Below, one piece after another: positions 20,684-29,031 of a DNA stretch of 32,935 nucleotides (position 1 is its first letter; the number at the start of each line of letters is the position of its first letter). The position numbers and the translations under genes are program-made. The DNA lies in NCBI GenBank assembly GCA_017303575.1, contig JAFLCL010000068.1, positions 1-32,935 on the forward strand, in the 5' to 3' direction. The notes under the pieces are model-generated. The model saw only the letters and a program-made list of their open reading frames with translations, was not told where the DNA came from and searched no databases. Source of the DNA: Deltaproteobacteria bacterium (lineage in GTDB: Bacteria > Myxococcota_A > Polyangia > Polyangiales > Sandaracinaceae).

Positions 20684-22248
20684 GCGCGCCGCGACATCGC
20701 CCGGCGCGCCCCGTCGCGCACGGCGTCGCCCATCACGAGCGACACCGCCTCGGCCACCTCGCTCGCGAGGAGGCCGCGATCACGGCCGTTCGCCCCACGC
20801 TCTCCTGCGATCGCGTGGGCCACCACGCCGCGCCACGCGTGATCGAAGGTCGTGCTCGGTGTCGCCGCGCGGGTCTCGGCGAGGAGGCCCGCGATCACAC
20901 CCGAGAGCACGTCCCCAGTCCCTGCGACCCCGAGCGCAGGGGTGCCGCGATCGCAGACCACGAAGGTTCCATCGGCTCGCGCGACGATCGTTCGTGCGCC
21001 TTTGAGGACGACGCACTGACGGCTCACCGACGCGAGGCGCGACGCGGCAGCGAAGCGATCGGACTGGATGATCTCGGTCGTCGTTCCGAGGAGCGCAGCC
21101 GCCTCGGCCGGGTGCGGCGTGAGCACGCGCGGCGCAGCACAACGCACGAGCGTGTCGAGCGAGCCGTGATCCGCGATCGCCCGGAGCGCGTCGGCGTCGA
21201 GCACCGTGGGGATGGGGAGCTCGAGGATCAGGCGACGCACGAACGCGCGCGTGGCGTCGTCGAGACCGAGGCCTGGGCCGAGCACTGCGCTCGCGCATCG
21301 AGCCGCATCGGCGAGCACGGTCCCGACGCCCGCCTCGAGCGCTTCGGGGACCTCGCGCGTCATCAGCTCGATCACCTTCGCGTCGAGGGCCGCGCGCGCC
21401 GCACCTCGCGTCGCGAGCGTGACGAGCCCTGCGCCGGCGCGCATCGCGCCGAGGCCCGAGAGCAGCGCAGCGCCCGTCTTTCCGGGCGATCCCGCGATCA
21501 CGAGCACGTGACCGCCCGTGCCCTTGTGCGCGTCGATGGCGCGAGCATGGGTGTGCGCCGCGAGCTCGGCCGCTCCGACGAGCGTCGCCTCACTCTCCAC
21601 TGGCGCGGGCGCGCCGATGTCCGCCACCACGACCCGCCCCGCGACGCTCACGCCTGGCGCGTGGTGCAGGCCGCGCTTGTGTGCGTGAAGGGTGATCGTG
21701 AGATCGGCGCGCAGCGCGGCCCCGAGCACGCGACCCGTGTCGGCGCACACCCCGCTCGGGAGATCGAGCGCGACTCGCGGAACCGTCCACGTGTCGAGCT
21801 GCTCGATCACGTCGCGCACGAGCCCCTCGAGTGGACGATCGAGGCCGGTGCCGAAGAGGCCGTCGATCAGGAGCGAGGCGCGATCACGAAGGGCATCGAG
21901 CTGCTCGACGCGCTCGATCGTGAAGGGCGTCAGGCCGATCGCGCGCAGGCTCGCGAGAGCGATCGCCGCGTCGCCCGCGACCTTGGCGGGATCGCCGACG
22001 AGGACCACGTCGCTCGTCACGCCGCGCGAGCGCAGCTGTCGCGCGACTACCCACGCATCGCCGCCGTTCTGTCCGAGCCCGCCGACGATCAGCGGCCGCG
22101 CGAGGTGCGTGGCCATCTCGCGCACGATGACGTCGGTCGCGGCGCGGCCTGCGTTCTCCATCAGCACGATGCCCAGCACGCCGGCGCCGATGAGCGCGCG
22201 ATCCGCTGCCCGCGCCGAGGCCCGCGACAGCAGCGGCCGACCGATCAC
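20680..22248 (-). CDS. nnr: Bifunctional NAD(P)H-hydrate epimerase / ADP-dependent NAD(P)H-hydrate dehydratase
   Basis: Repairs NADHX and NADPHX, the damaged hydrated forms of the cofactors. The 522-residue length fits the bifunctional enzyme. The N-terminal epimerase domain (~1-210) shows 'ALIGAGVLGIVLMENAGRAA', 'GGLGQNGGDAWVVARQLRSR', 'DGLFGTGLDRPLEGLVRDVI' and 'ALDLPSGVCADTG'. The C-terminal ribokinase-like dehydratase domain (~225-510) shows 'HKGTGGHVLVIAGSPGKTGA', 'VLGPGLGLDD', 'VLDADALRAIADH', 'LTPHPAEAAALLG' and 'AGTGDVLSGVIAGLLAE'. The start is the GTG at 22248, overlapping the pdxJ stop by 4 bp (GTGA); the frame is open upstream but only as a shadow of pdxJ. The pdxJ-nnr arrangement is common. 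The C-terminal tail ends in a basic stretch. Confidence 0.95.
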   Translation of the reverse strand: MIGRPLLSRASARAADRALIGAGVLGIVLMENAGRAATDVIVREMATHLARPLIVGGLGQNGGDAWVVARQLRSRGVTSDVVLVGDPAKVAGDAAIALASLRAIGLTPFTIERVEQLDALRDRASLLIDGLFGTGLDRPLEGLVRDVIEQLDTWTVPRVALDLPSGVCADTGRVLGAALRADLTITLHAHKRGLHHAPGVSVAGRVVVADIGAPAPVESEATLVGAAELAAHTHARAIDAHKGTGGHVLVIAGSPGKTGAALLSGLGAMRAGAGLVTLATRGAARAALDAKVIELMTREVPEALEAGVGTVLADAARCASAVLGPGLGLDDATRAFVRRLILELPIPTVLDADALRAIADHGSLDTLVRCAAPRVLTPHPAEAAALLGTTTEIIQSDRFAAASRLASVSRQCVVLKGARTIVARADGTFVVCDRGTPALGVAGTGDVLSGVIAGLLAETRAATPSTTFDHAWRGVVAHAIAGERGANGRDRGLLASEVAEAVSLVMGDAVRDGARRAMSRRA

Positions 22249-22973
22249 GTGCGCTCCATCGCGCGGAGGAAGCGCCGCACGGCCTCCTCCATCCCGACGA
22301 TCACAGCGTCCGACACGATGGCGTGCCCAACGTTGAGCTCGACGATCTCGGGCGCGGCCTCGAGCAGCGCGCCGACGTTCGCGACGGAGAGCCCATGGCC
22401 TGCGGCGAGATGGAGCGGGCGACTCGACGTCGCGTTGTGCCGCGCCGCGGCTCCGATGCGATCGAGCTCGTGCGTCACGCGGTCGCCCGTCGCGTTCGCG
22501 TAGTCCCCCGTGTGGAGCTCGATGTGATCGGCGCCGACCTCGATCGACGCGTCGATCTGCGCGGGCTCGGGATCGATGAACATCGAGACCGAGATGCCTG
22601 CGTGGTGGAGCCTCTTGGTGATCGCTGCGAGCGAGGCGCGCTGTCCTGCGACGTCGAGGCCGCCTTCGGTCGTGCGCTCCTCGCGCTTCTCCGGAACGAG
22701 CGTGACGAAGTCGGGCTTCACGCGCGTGGCGAGCTCGACCATCGCGTCGGTGGCGGCCATCTCGAGGTTCAGGATCGTCTTCACCTTCACGCGCAGACGC
22801 TCGACGTCGTGAGGCTGGATGTGCCGACGATCCTCGCGCTGGTGCACGGTGATGCCGTGCGCGCCCGCGGCCTCGCACGCGAGCGCGGCGTCCACGGGAT
22901 CCGGGTAGGACGTGCCGCGCGCCTGACGCAGCGTGGCGACGTGATCGACGTTGACGTGGAGCTTCACCGACAT
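22245..22973 (-). CDS. pdxJ: Pyridoxine 5'-phosphate synthase
   Basis: Condenses 3-amino-2-oxopropyl phosphate with deoxyxylulose-5-phosphate to form pyridoxine 5'-phosphate, the last ring-forming step of the DXP-dependent vitamin B6 pathway. The 242-residue TIM barrel is the usual size. Family blocks are all present: 'LHVNVDHVATLRQARGTSYP', 'GAHGITVHQREDRRHIQ', 'LNLEMAATDAMVELA', 'VTLVPEKREERTTEGGLDV', 'VSMFIDPEPAQIDAS', 'IELHTGDYAN', 'LAAGHGLSVANV' and 'ELNVGHAIVSDAVIVGMEEA'. The ATG at 22973 starts the conserved 'MSVKLHVNVDHVATLR'. It overlaps nnr by 4 bp and lies 86 bp after a small unknown gene. Confidence 0.97.
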   Translation of the reverse strand: MSVKLHVNVDHVATLRQARGTSYPDPVDAALACEAAGAHGITVHQREDRRHIQPHDVERLRVKVKTILNLEMAATDAMVELATRVKPDFVTLVPEKREERTTEGGLDVAGQRASLAAITKRLHHAGISVSMFIDPEPAQIDASIEVGADHIELHTGDYANATGDRVTHELDRIGAAARHNATSSRPLHLAAGHGLSVANVGALLEAAPEIVELNVGHAIVSDAVIVGMEEAVRRFLRAMERT

Positions 22974-23059
22974 CGCCCCGACGATCGCACGCAGGCGGTG
23001 GCGCCGCGAGGACCAATCCGCGCGCTGCGCGGGGGCCCGAGGCGGGCCGAAGGCGCGAG

Positions 23060-23392
23060 TCAGACGTAGTCGCCCGCGACGCGGACCATCGTCTGCTTCT
23101 CCACGCCGCGTCGCATGATCACGAGCTCGACCGTCTCGGTCGGACAGAGCGCGTGCCATACGAGGAGGCGCGCCACGAGGCGCACGAGGTCCGACGTGTC
23201 GACCTGCGGCATGCGATCGAAGAGGCGCACGCCCCACTGCTCCGGGCTCGTGAAGACCTCTGCCTGCGCCACGGCGTGTCCCTCGGGCGTGATCACGTCC
23301 CAGAACTGCGAGGCTTTCGCGCTGATCCCATCGCGCGCGAGCGGCGCCACGCGCTTGAACGTCAGCCGATCGAGCTCGAGCGCCGCCGTCAT
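23060..23392 (-). CDS. Unknown 110-residue protein between prkA and pdxJ
   Basis: I do not recognise this family. The protein is soluble with no signal, membrane segment or Cys-rich motif (only one Cys, in 'LVWHALCPTETV'). It has a short N-terminal strand/helix pattern (ELDRLTFKRVAPLA), then 'QFWDVITPEGHAVAQAEVFT', 'PEQWGVRLFDRMPQVDTSDL', and a final strand-rich part 'ETVELVIMRRGVEKQTMVRV'. The ATG overlaps the prkA stop by 4 bp (ATGA), so it is translated with prkA, and the stop lies 86 bp before pdxJ. A role with PrkA is the natural guess from coupling, but nothing in the sequence states it. Confidence 0.72.
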   Translation of the reverse strand: MTAALELDRLTFKRVAPLARDGISAKASQFWDVITPEGHAVAQAEVFTSPEQWGVRLFDRMPQVDTSDLVRLVARLLVWHALCPTETVELVIMRRGVEKQTMVRVAGDYV

Positions 23393-25680
23393 GCCGCGTA
23401 CCTGCGCTGGAGCAGCTCGGCGAGCACGTCACGCAGGCCGCGCGTCGGGTAGCCGAAGCGGTTGGTCATCGTGTCGATGGTCGTGCGCGCGCGGCGCTGA
23501 CGCTCGGCATCGTTCACTGGCTGCGAGGCGGTCAGTCGCAGCACGTCCTCGACGATCTCCGCGAGCTGCTTCTTGCGTGACGCCCAGCTCGCCTCGCGCA
23601 GTTGCTGGATGTAGCGAGGGAACACGCGCGAGTACACGGGGCGCTCGCCCGGGTGATCGATCGCGTAGGCCGCGACGACGCTGATGAGGTCCTTGCGGAA
23701 GCCGTCGTGGTTGCGGACCACGCCGAGCATCTGCTCCACGCTCTCCATGAAGCGCGTGTCGGGCTCTTCGTCCTTGCCCGTGTGCGGGTTCGGGACCTTC
23801 TCCTTCTTCAGCCAGTACGAGACGCTCGTCACGTAGCGATCGAAGAGATCGAGGTACTGCGACTCCTCGACGAGTCCGGTGGCCTGCCGCAGCTCGTCGT
23901 CCACACGGTCGAGCCAGCGCTGCCGAACCACCTCGATGAAGCCGCGATGGTCGTGGTAGCCGCCGTCCACCGCGTCGCGGAGGAAGTCGTAATCCTCCGT
24001 CTCGCAGAGATCCTTGATCCGCGAGAGCACGCCGATCGGCGAGAGCCCCTCGTGCACGGGGTCTTGCGCGGCGTCGAGCATCAGCGTGCGCACCTCACGG
24101 GGCGAGGCGCCAGAGCTCCCTTCGCAGCTCGGCCATGCGTCGGTCTCGTGGCGGACGTCGTCGATGTGCGCACGGAGCTCGGCCGCCTCCTCGTTCGACA
24201 GACGATCGGGCACGGTGCCGTCCGCGTAGAGCTCGGCCTTCTCGAGCGGTGTGAGCGAGGCGACGATGGGCGCGAGCTTCTTGCCGTGCGAGGGCAGCGC
24301 GTAGCTGTCAGCGCGCGGCCTGCGGAGGCGCGTGAGCACCGCCCACAGCGCGGCGATGTAGGTCGCATGCGGCGTCTTGTGACCGCGCACCTGTGGCGCG
24401 ATCTGCGCGTCGTAGATCGCCTGCTCCGCCCGGTAGTCGACGAGGTAGGGCACGCGGATGAGCGAGAGACGTCCACGAAACGATCGGTACTCGTGGTGCT
24501 CGCGGAACGCCTTGAGGTGCACGTCGTTCGAGGTCGCGACGAAGATCGTGTTGAGCGGCAGCACCGACGCGTTGAGCGCGACCTCTCCCTCCTCGACGGC
24601 CAGGAGCAGGTAGCGCCACGCGTCGAGCGGACGCTTGAGCAGATCCGAGAACTCGAGGATGCCGTTGGTCGCCTCGACCAGCTCGCCGTGCGTCTCGTAG
24701 AGCGCCACCGACGCGAGGGAGGCGGGCAGCGCGGCGAGCGAGCGATCCATGGTGATCTGTCGCTCCGTCGCATCGACCGCCATCTGCGGGCCGATCGTCA
24801 CCGCGCCCCGTCGGTAGCGCTGCGAGATGCTCAAGCGCTCCACGCGCACGTGCGCCAGGACCCGCGCGAGGTCACCGCGGTAGGCCGTCATCAGCGCGTC
24901 GAAGATCTTTCGGTTCTTGGCCCCCAGCTCGCCGTCGAGGATGAGGCGCGGCGGTCGCTCGCGCGTCTCCTTCGTCGAGACGTACGCAGCCTCGAGGAAC
25001 GCGCGTCGATCGTCGGTCGGCAGGAGCGAGAGCGGGCTCTCGCGCACCTCGCTGTCGAGCCTCAGATCGATCGCGGCGTCGGGCAGGTGCGCGTAGGAGT
25101 CGACGGCCTTGTAGGTGGTGTCGTCCGTGGATCCGAAGCCGAGCGCGCGGCCGTCTTTCCCGCGCGGGAAGATCCACGAGAAGTAGTAGAGCGCGCCCTG
25201 ATCGGTGCAGGAGTAGTGCTCGAGCGCCCGCATCATGCAGTTCACGAACGTCGACTTCGCGCTGCCGTTGGGCCCGTGCAGAAGCACCAGACGGTTGATG
25301 CGTCCCTCGCGCACGAAGTTCGAGTTGGCTCGGTAGAAAGCGCCCTGGATCTCTTCCTGCCCGACGAGAGCGTCGCGCGCGCGTCCCTCTTCGACGAACG
25401 GGAGATCGAAGAGTCGATAGCGGAGCACGTCGCGTCCGCCCGGACGCTTCACGATCGTGGTGCCGAAGTGATCGAAGCAGTCGCGCAGGTAGCGCGAGGC
25501 ATCGCGCGTGTGTTGGTAAGGCGCGGCTGTGGCCACCTCGAGGAACTCCGCGAACGAGAGCACGCGGCGCTCGGCGACGAAGCGCGCGCGCAGCGCCTCG
25601 CCGATGCGCCCGAGCGTCTCGTGGGCGACCGTCTCGGGGGCCGCGGCGCCTGGGGCCGGACTGGCTTCGCGTTCGCTCAT
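23389..25680 (-). CDS. prkA: PrkA-family serine protein kinase (AAA-type)
   Basis: 763 residues. PrkA (YeaG in enterobacteria, ~640 residues) is a stationary-phase or stress kinase with an AAA-type ATPase fold. The AAA part begins near residue 100: 'LVGQEEIQGAFYRANSNFVR', Walker A 'LLHGPNGSAKSTFVN' (136-144), 'YYFSWIFPRGKDGRALGFGS', 'ILDGELGAKNRKIFDALMTA', 'RGAVTIGPQMAVDATERQIT' and 'LNTIFVATSNDVHLKAFREH'. The PrkA-type C-terminal domain follows, with 'LSPIGVLSRIKDLCETEDYD' and 'EVVRQRWLDRVDDELRQATG', ending at 'TRGLRDVLAELLQRR'. The protein is about 120 residues longer than YeaG, mostly in the middle and N-terminus. Its usual partners YeaH/YhbH and SpoVR are absent here; instead it sits between a lipoprotein gene 36 bp upstream and a small unknown gene. 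ATG start. Confidence 0.95.
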   Translation of the reverse strand: MSEREASPAPGAAAPETVAHETLGRIGEALRARFVAERRVLSFAEFLEVATAAPYQHTRDASRYLRDCFDHFGTTIVKRPGGRDVLRYRLFDLPFVEEGRARDALVGQEEIQGAFYRANSNFVREGRINRLVLLHGPNGSAKSTFVNCMMRALEHYSCTDQGALYYFSWIFPRGKDGRALGFGSTDDTTYKAVDSYAHLPDAAIDLRLDSEVRESPLSLLPTDDRRAFLEAAYVSTKETRERPPRLILDGELGAKNRKIFDALMTAYRGDLARVLAHVRVERLSISQRYRRGAVTIGPQMAVDATERQITMDRSLAALPASLASVALYETHGELVEATNGILEFSDLLKRPLDAWRYLLLAVEEGEVALNASVLPLNTIFVATSNDVHLKAFREHHEYRSFRGRLSLIRVPYLVDYRAEQAIYDAQIAPQVRGHKTPHATYIAALWAVLTRLRRPRADSYALPSHGKKLAPIVASLTPLEKAELYADGTVPDRLSNEEAAELRAHIDDVRHETDAWPSCEGSSGASPREVRTLMLDAAQDPVHEGLSPIGVLSRIKDLCETEDYDFLRDAVDGGYHDHRGFIEVVRQRWLDRVDDELRQATGLVEESQYLDLFDRYVTSVSYWLKKEKVPNPHTGKDEEPDTRFMESVEQMLGVVRNHDGFRKDLISVVAAYAIDHPGERPVYSRVFPRYIQQLREASWASRKKQLAEIVEDVLRLTASQPVNDAERQRRARTTIDTMTNRFGYPTRGLRDVLAELLQRRYAA

Positions 25681-25716
25681 CGCGCGGTGCTCGTCGTCAT
25701 CCGCAGAGCATCGCGG

Positions 25717-26226
25717 TCAGGGAACGTCGAGCGCAATGGCGAGCGTGCGCGTGTCCGGCATGCACGACTCGGGGGTGCACACCGCGAAGTCGACGAGGGC
25801 ACGGAGCTCGTGGTGGCCCGCGGTCGCGGTGAACGGCACGTCGAAGCGCGCGACGGTGGAGGAGAACTCTGCGGCGTCGGGGCGTGCGAGCGTCGCGTGC
25901 GGCAGCGTCACGCCGTCGGGACCCGTGATCTGCACCGAGATCGGGTAGTCCTCGTTGACGTGGTAGTTGCCCGTCGCCGCGAGGCGAATGTCGAAGTGAC
26001 CTTCCTGTCCCGCCTGGAACGGGCCCGTCGCCGTCGAGCCGAGCTCGAAGCCAGCCTCGGCCCAGCTCGGTCGTGCCTCGGCGGGCGCGGGCGGCGCGGT
26101 CTCAGGGGGCGGAGTCGTCGTGCCGGGTGTCGAGGTGCCCTCGCTCGTGGTCTCTTCGCCCGAGCCGCACGCCACCGCGAGGAGGCCGATCGTCACCGCT
26201 GCCACCGTGTTCCGAGCCATCGACAT
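25717..26226 (-). CDS. Predicted lipoprotein with DsbD-alpha-like domain
   Basis: 169 residues. The signal peptide (NTVAAVTIGLLAVAC) ends at Cys20 with a near-consensus lipobox, followed by a Thr/Pro/Ala-rich linker (TTPPPETAPPAPAEA). The folded part (~55-169) has 'AGQEGHFDIRLAATGNYHVN', 'YPISVQITGPDGVTLPHATL' and 'GHHELRALVDFAVCTPESCM', ending in a final strand 'RTLAIALDVP'. The order of beta strands, 'YHVN', and the late Cys pair CTPESC followed by P resemble the periplasmic N-terminal domain of DsbD, which passes electrons to thiol proteins; the Cys pair is CX4C. The homology is inferred from pattern. AAGGAG lies 7 nt before the ATG at 26226. It is the first gene of the prkA operon. Confidence 0.8.
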   Translation of the reverse strand: MSMARNTVAAVTIGLLAVACGSGEETTSEGTSTPGTTTPPPETAPPAPAEARPSWAEAGFELGSTATGPFQAGQEGHFDIRLAATGNYHVNEDYPISVQITGPDGVTLPHATLARPDAAEFSSTVARFDVPFTATAGHHELRALVDFAVCTPESCMPDTRTLAIALDVP

Positions 26227-26273
26227 CGCCGCACTCCTTCGGATCGGGTTCATTCGCGCCGCTCAACCGCGGG

Positions 26274-26296
26274 CCGTGAGGTCCTATGCCCTCACG
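26274..26296. repeat. Inverted repeat CCGTGAGG-n7-CCTCACGG between divergent genes
   Basis: CCGTGAGG (26274-26281) and CCTCACGG (26289-26296) are perfect complements. It is the only clear structure in the 145-bp region between the prkA operon and serA, and could be a shared operator. The -10 of neither gene could be fixed with confidence. Confidence 0.5.
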
Positions 26297-26371
26297 GGCT
26301 CGTCAGGGCTACCACGTCTCTGCTAGACCGCGCGCGTTCGACGCACTGCGTCGTCGCTCGAAGGAGGCTCC

Positions 26372-27595
26372 GTGTCGCTCGGTCGTGTGCTGCTCGTCGA
26401 AGGGATCCACCCGGACGCCAAGAAGAACCTGGAGGCCGAGGGCTTCGAGGTCGAGCTCCTGCCCAAGGCGCTGCCCGAGGGTGAGCTGATCGAGGCCGCG
26501 CGCGGCTGTGTCGCGCTGGGCATTCGCAGCAAGTCGCGCGTCACGCCCAAGGTGCTCGAGTCGCTCCCCGATCTTCGCGCGATCGGCTGCTTCTGCATCG
26601 GCACCAACCAGGTCGCGCTCGATCGCGCGAACGCGCGGGGCGTGCCGGTGTTCAACGCGCCGTTCTCGAACACACGCAGCGTCGCCGAGATGATCATCGC
26701 GGAGATCGTGCTGCTCGCGCGTCACCTCGGCGATCGCAACAACGAGGTGCACCGCGGCGTGTGGACCAAGTCCGCGCTCGGCTCGCACGAGGTGCGCGGC
26801 AAGACGCTCGGCATCGTCGGCTACGGCCACATCGGTCGCCAGGTCGGCGTGCTCGCGGAGTCGATGGGCCTCTCGGTCGTCTTCTTCGATGTCGCAGCGC
26901 GCCTGCCGATGGGCAACAACCGCCGCTGCGAGACGCTCGACGATCTCCTCGCTCAGAGCGACTTCGTCACGCTGCACGTGCCCGAGACGCCGCAGACCAA
27001 GAACATGATCGGCGAGCGCGAGCTCGCGGTGATGAAGCGCGGCGCGTGCCTCTTGAACGCGAGCCGCGGCACGGTGGTGGTGATCGAGGCGCTCGCGAAC
27101 GTGCTCAGCAGCAAGCACCTCGGCGGCGCCGCGATCGACGTGTTCCCCGAGGAGCCGGAGGGCAATGGGCAGACGTTCTCGAGCCCGCTCCAGGGCCTGC
27201 CCAACGTGTTCCTGACGCCTCACATCGGCGGCTCGACGAGCGAGGCGCAGGTGGCGATCGGCCACGAGGTGTCGGGCTCGTTGATCTCGTTCCTGCGCGC
27301 GGCGAGCACGACGGGCGCCGTGAATTTCCCGCAGGTCGAGCTCCCGCGACGGCCGGGCTCGCACCGCATCGCGCACGTGCACCGCAACGTGCCCGGCGTG
27401 CTCCGCGACGTGAACAGCATCGTGTCCGACGCGCAGGCGAACGTGGTCGGTCAGGTGCTCGCGACGGACACCGAGATCGGCTACCTCGTGCTCGACTTCG
27501 ACGACTTCGATCCGAGCCGCGATCGCCTCAGCGCGCAGCTCGTCGAGCGGCTGCGGAACCTCGAGACGACGATCTCGGTCCGCAACCTGTATTGA
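26372..27595 (+). CDS. serA: D-3-phosphoglycerate dehydrogenase
   Basis: First step of serine synthesis: oxidises 3-phosphoglycerate to 3-phosphohydroxypyruvate with NAD. 407 residues, the size of the E. coli type, with a C-terminal ACT domain ('RIAHVHRNVPGVLRDVNSIV', 'VVGQVLATDTEIGYLVLDFD') that usually gives feedback inhibition by serine. Substrate and NAD blocks are present: 'LRAIGCFCIGTNQVALDRAN', 'VFNAPFSNTRSVAEMIIAEI', and Rossmann 'LGIVGYGHIGRQVGVLAESM'. Catalytic residues are Arg232 ('NASRGTVV'), Glu261 ('DVFPEEP') and His284 ('TPHIGGST'). After the catalytic Arg, the Asp usual in 'GTVVDI' is Val here. The GTG start follows AAGGAGG at a 4-nt spacing. It ends 3 bp from the convergent radical SAM gene. 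Confidence 0.96.
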   Translation: MSLGRVLLVEGIHPDAKKNLEAEGFEVELLPKALPEGELIEAARGCVALGIRSKSRVTPKVLESLPDLRAIGCFCIGTNQVALDRANARGVPVFNAPFSNTRSVAEMIIAEIVLLARHLGDRNNEVHRGVWTKSALGSHEVRGKTLGIVGYGHIGRQVGVLAESMGLSVVFFDVAARLPMGNNRRCETLDDLLAQSDFVTLHVPETPQTKNMIGERELAVMKRGACLLNASRGTVVVIEALANVLSSKHLGGAAIDVFPEEPEGNGQTFSSPLQGLPNVFLTPHIGGSTSEAQVAIGHEVSGSLISFLRAASTTGAVNFPQVELPRRPGSHRIAHVHRNVPGVLRDVNSIVSDAQANVVGQVLATDTEIGYLVLDFDDFDPSRDRLSAQLVERLRNLETTISVRNLY

Positions 27596-27598
27596 CGC

Positions 27599-28930
27599 TC
27601 AGTCGAGCAGCGCGCGGGCGGCCTGCGTCACGAAGCTCGCGACGTAGCGCGGGCGGAAGTGGTAGCTGACGTAGGCCCACTCCCGTAGCGCGGCGAGCTC
27701 GTGGGCGGGCACCGAACCCTCGAGATCCGTGGCGCGGAAGCCGGTGAGATCGCCGGGACGATCGAGCACCGGTAGCGCCCTGCGACGCTCGAGGCTCGTG
27801 CCGGGGTAGGGCGTGGCGACGGTGAACTGCACCGCGAAGGAGTTGAGCGACTTCGCCCAGCGCACTGTCTCGCGCATCGTCTCGAGGCTGTCGCCAGGCA
27901 GGCCCAGGACGTAGTTGCAGATGACGCGGATGCCCAGCGATCGCGCGTCGCGCACCACGGCCTCGATCTGCGCGTGCGTCGGTGGCTTGCGCTTCTCGGC
28001 CGCGAGCAGCTCGCGATCGACGCTCTCCACGCCGAGCTCGAGGCTGCGCAGGCCCGCGCGCGACAGCTCCTCGAGCAGCGACCGATCGAGCCGGTCGGCG
28101 CGCATCTCCGCGCTCCACTTGAGCCCGAGCGGACGAAGACCCCGCGCGATCGCGCGCACGCGGTCGGCGTCGAGGTTGAAGAGCGGATCCCGGAACGACA
28201 GGGCCTTCGCGCCGAACACGTCGCGGTCACGACGGGCCTCGGCTGCGACGCGATCGGGGTCGCGCTCGCGAAAGCGCGCTGTCACGCGCCACGGGCAGTA
28301 GCCGCAGCCGTAAGGGCAGCCTCGCGCGCTCTGGATCGGGAGCGTGGGGCCGCGTGCGGTGAGCATCGCGTAGCGGTAGCGGGCCACGGGAAAGGCGGAC
28401 CAATCGGGGAACGGGAGCGCGTCGAGATCCGCCACGCTCCCCACGTCGAGCACGCCGGTGAGCTCACCCTCGATCGCTGCGCGCCACGTGGCGTCCGAAG
28501 CTCCCTCGGGCTCGCCGACGAAGACGACGTCGGCGTGGGGCGCGAACCGGGACGACATCGCGGACGCCGCGGCGCCGAACACGATCGTGCGCGTGCCTGC
28601 GTCACGGAGGGCATCGAGCACGCGCGCTTCGGCGTCGGCGTCGACGAGCGAGGAGTGCACGATCACCACGTCGCTCCGCGACGCGAGACGCCGCGCCTCG
28701 GGCCCGTCGCCGCGCAGCGAGACGATCGCGATGTCGTGACCGAGCGCCGACAGACGGGCGGCGAGCGTCCCCAGCACCACGGGCGGAAGATCCGCGAGCT
28801 GCGACTTCGCGCGCTCGAGGAAGCGCGCGCGCAGCGACGTCCCCACCTCGAAGACGGTGCCGAAGCCGCCCGCCACGTCTTTGAGCGTGCAGCGATCGTG
28901 CGAGTAGACGCTCGCGAGGGTCAGCCGCAT
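27599..28930 (-). CDS. Radical SAM protein of the B12-binding-like class
   Basis: 443 residues. The N-terminal ~190 residues form a Rossmann-like domain like that of cobalamin-dependent radical SAM enzymes ('LGTLAARLSALGHDIAIVSL', 'SDVVIVHSSLVDADAEARVL', 'ADVVFVGEPEGASDATW'), but the DxHxxG motif that ligates cobalamin is not seen, so B12 may not be bound. The radical SAM core has the cluster motif 'CPYGCGYCPW' (Cys205, 209, 212), then 'LSFRDPLFNLDADRVRAIAR', 'WSAEMRADRLDRSLLEELSR', 'LRSLELGVESVDRELLAAEK', 'GIRVICNYVLGLPGDSLETM' and 'VQFTVATPYPGTSLE'. This pattern is common in myxobacteria; substrate unknown. ATG at 28930. It is divergent from a membrane-anchored protein and ends 3 bp from serA. 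Confidence 0.9.
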   Translation of the reverse strand: MRLTLASVYSHDRCTLKDVAGGFGTVFEVGTSLRARFLERAKSQLADLPPVVLGTLAARLSALGHDIAIVSLRGDGPEARRLASRSDVVIVHSSLVDADAEARVLDALRDAGTRTIVFGAAASAMSSRFAPHADVVFVGEPEGASDATWRAAIEGELTGVLDVGSVADLDALPFPDWSAFPVARYRYAMLTARGPTLPIQSARGCPYGCGYCPWRVTARFRERDPDRVAAEARRDRDVFGAKALSFRDPLFNLDADRVRAIARGLRPLGLKWSAEMRADRLDRSLLEELSRAGLRSLELGVESVDRELLAAEKRKPPTHAQIEAVVRDARSLGIRVICNYVLGLPGDSLETMRETVRWAKSLNSFAVQFTVATPYPGTSLERRRALPVLDRPGDLTGFRATDLEGSVPAHELAALREWAYVSYHFRPRYVASFVTQAARALLD

Positions 28931-29031
28931 GAGAGGTCGTCGGAGGCGGCCGTTCGAGGCCAGTGTGGGCGTTCACGACACCCGAGCGGCGCGTAGCATT
29001 CCCGATCTGGATGGGCTAGAGGCGAGCGCCC

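Noticed and set aside
22249..23016. Fusion of nnr with upstream sequence in the same frame.
   Set aside because: This part is an out-of-phase shadow of pdxJ; the GTGA overlap marks the real start.
23602..26484. 960-residue plus-strand open frame.
   Set aside because: It is antisense to prkA and the lipoprotein gene, with shadow-type composition and no recognisable domain.
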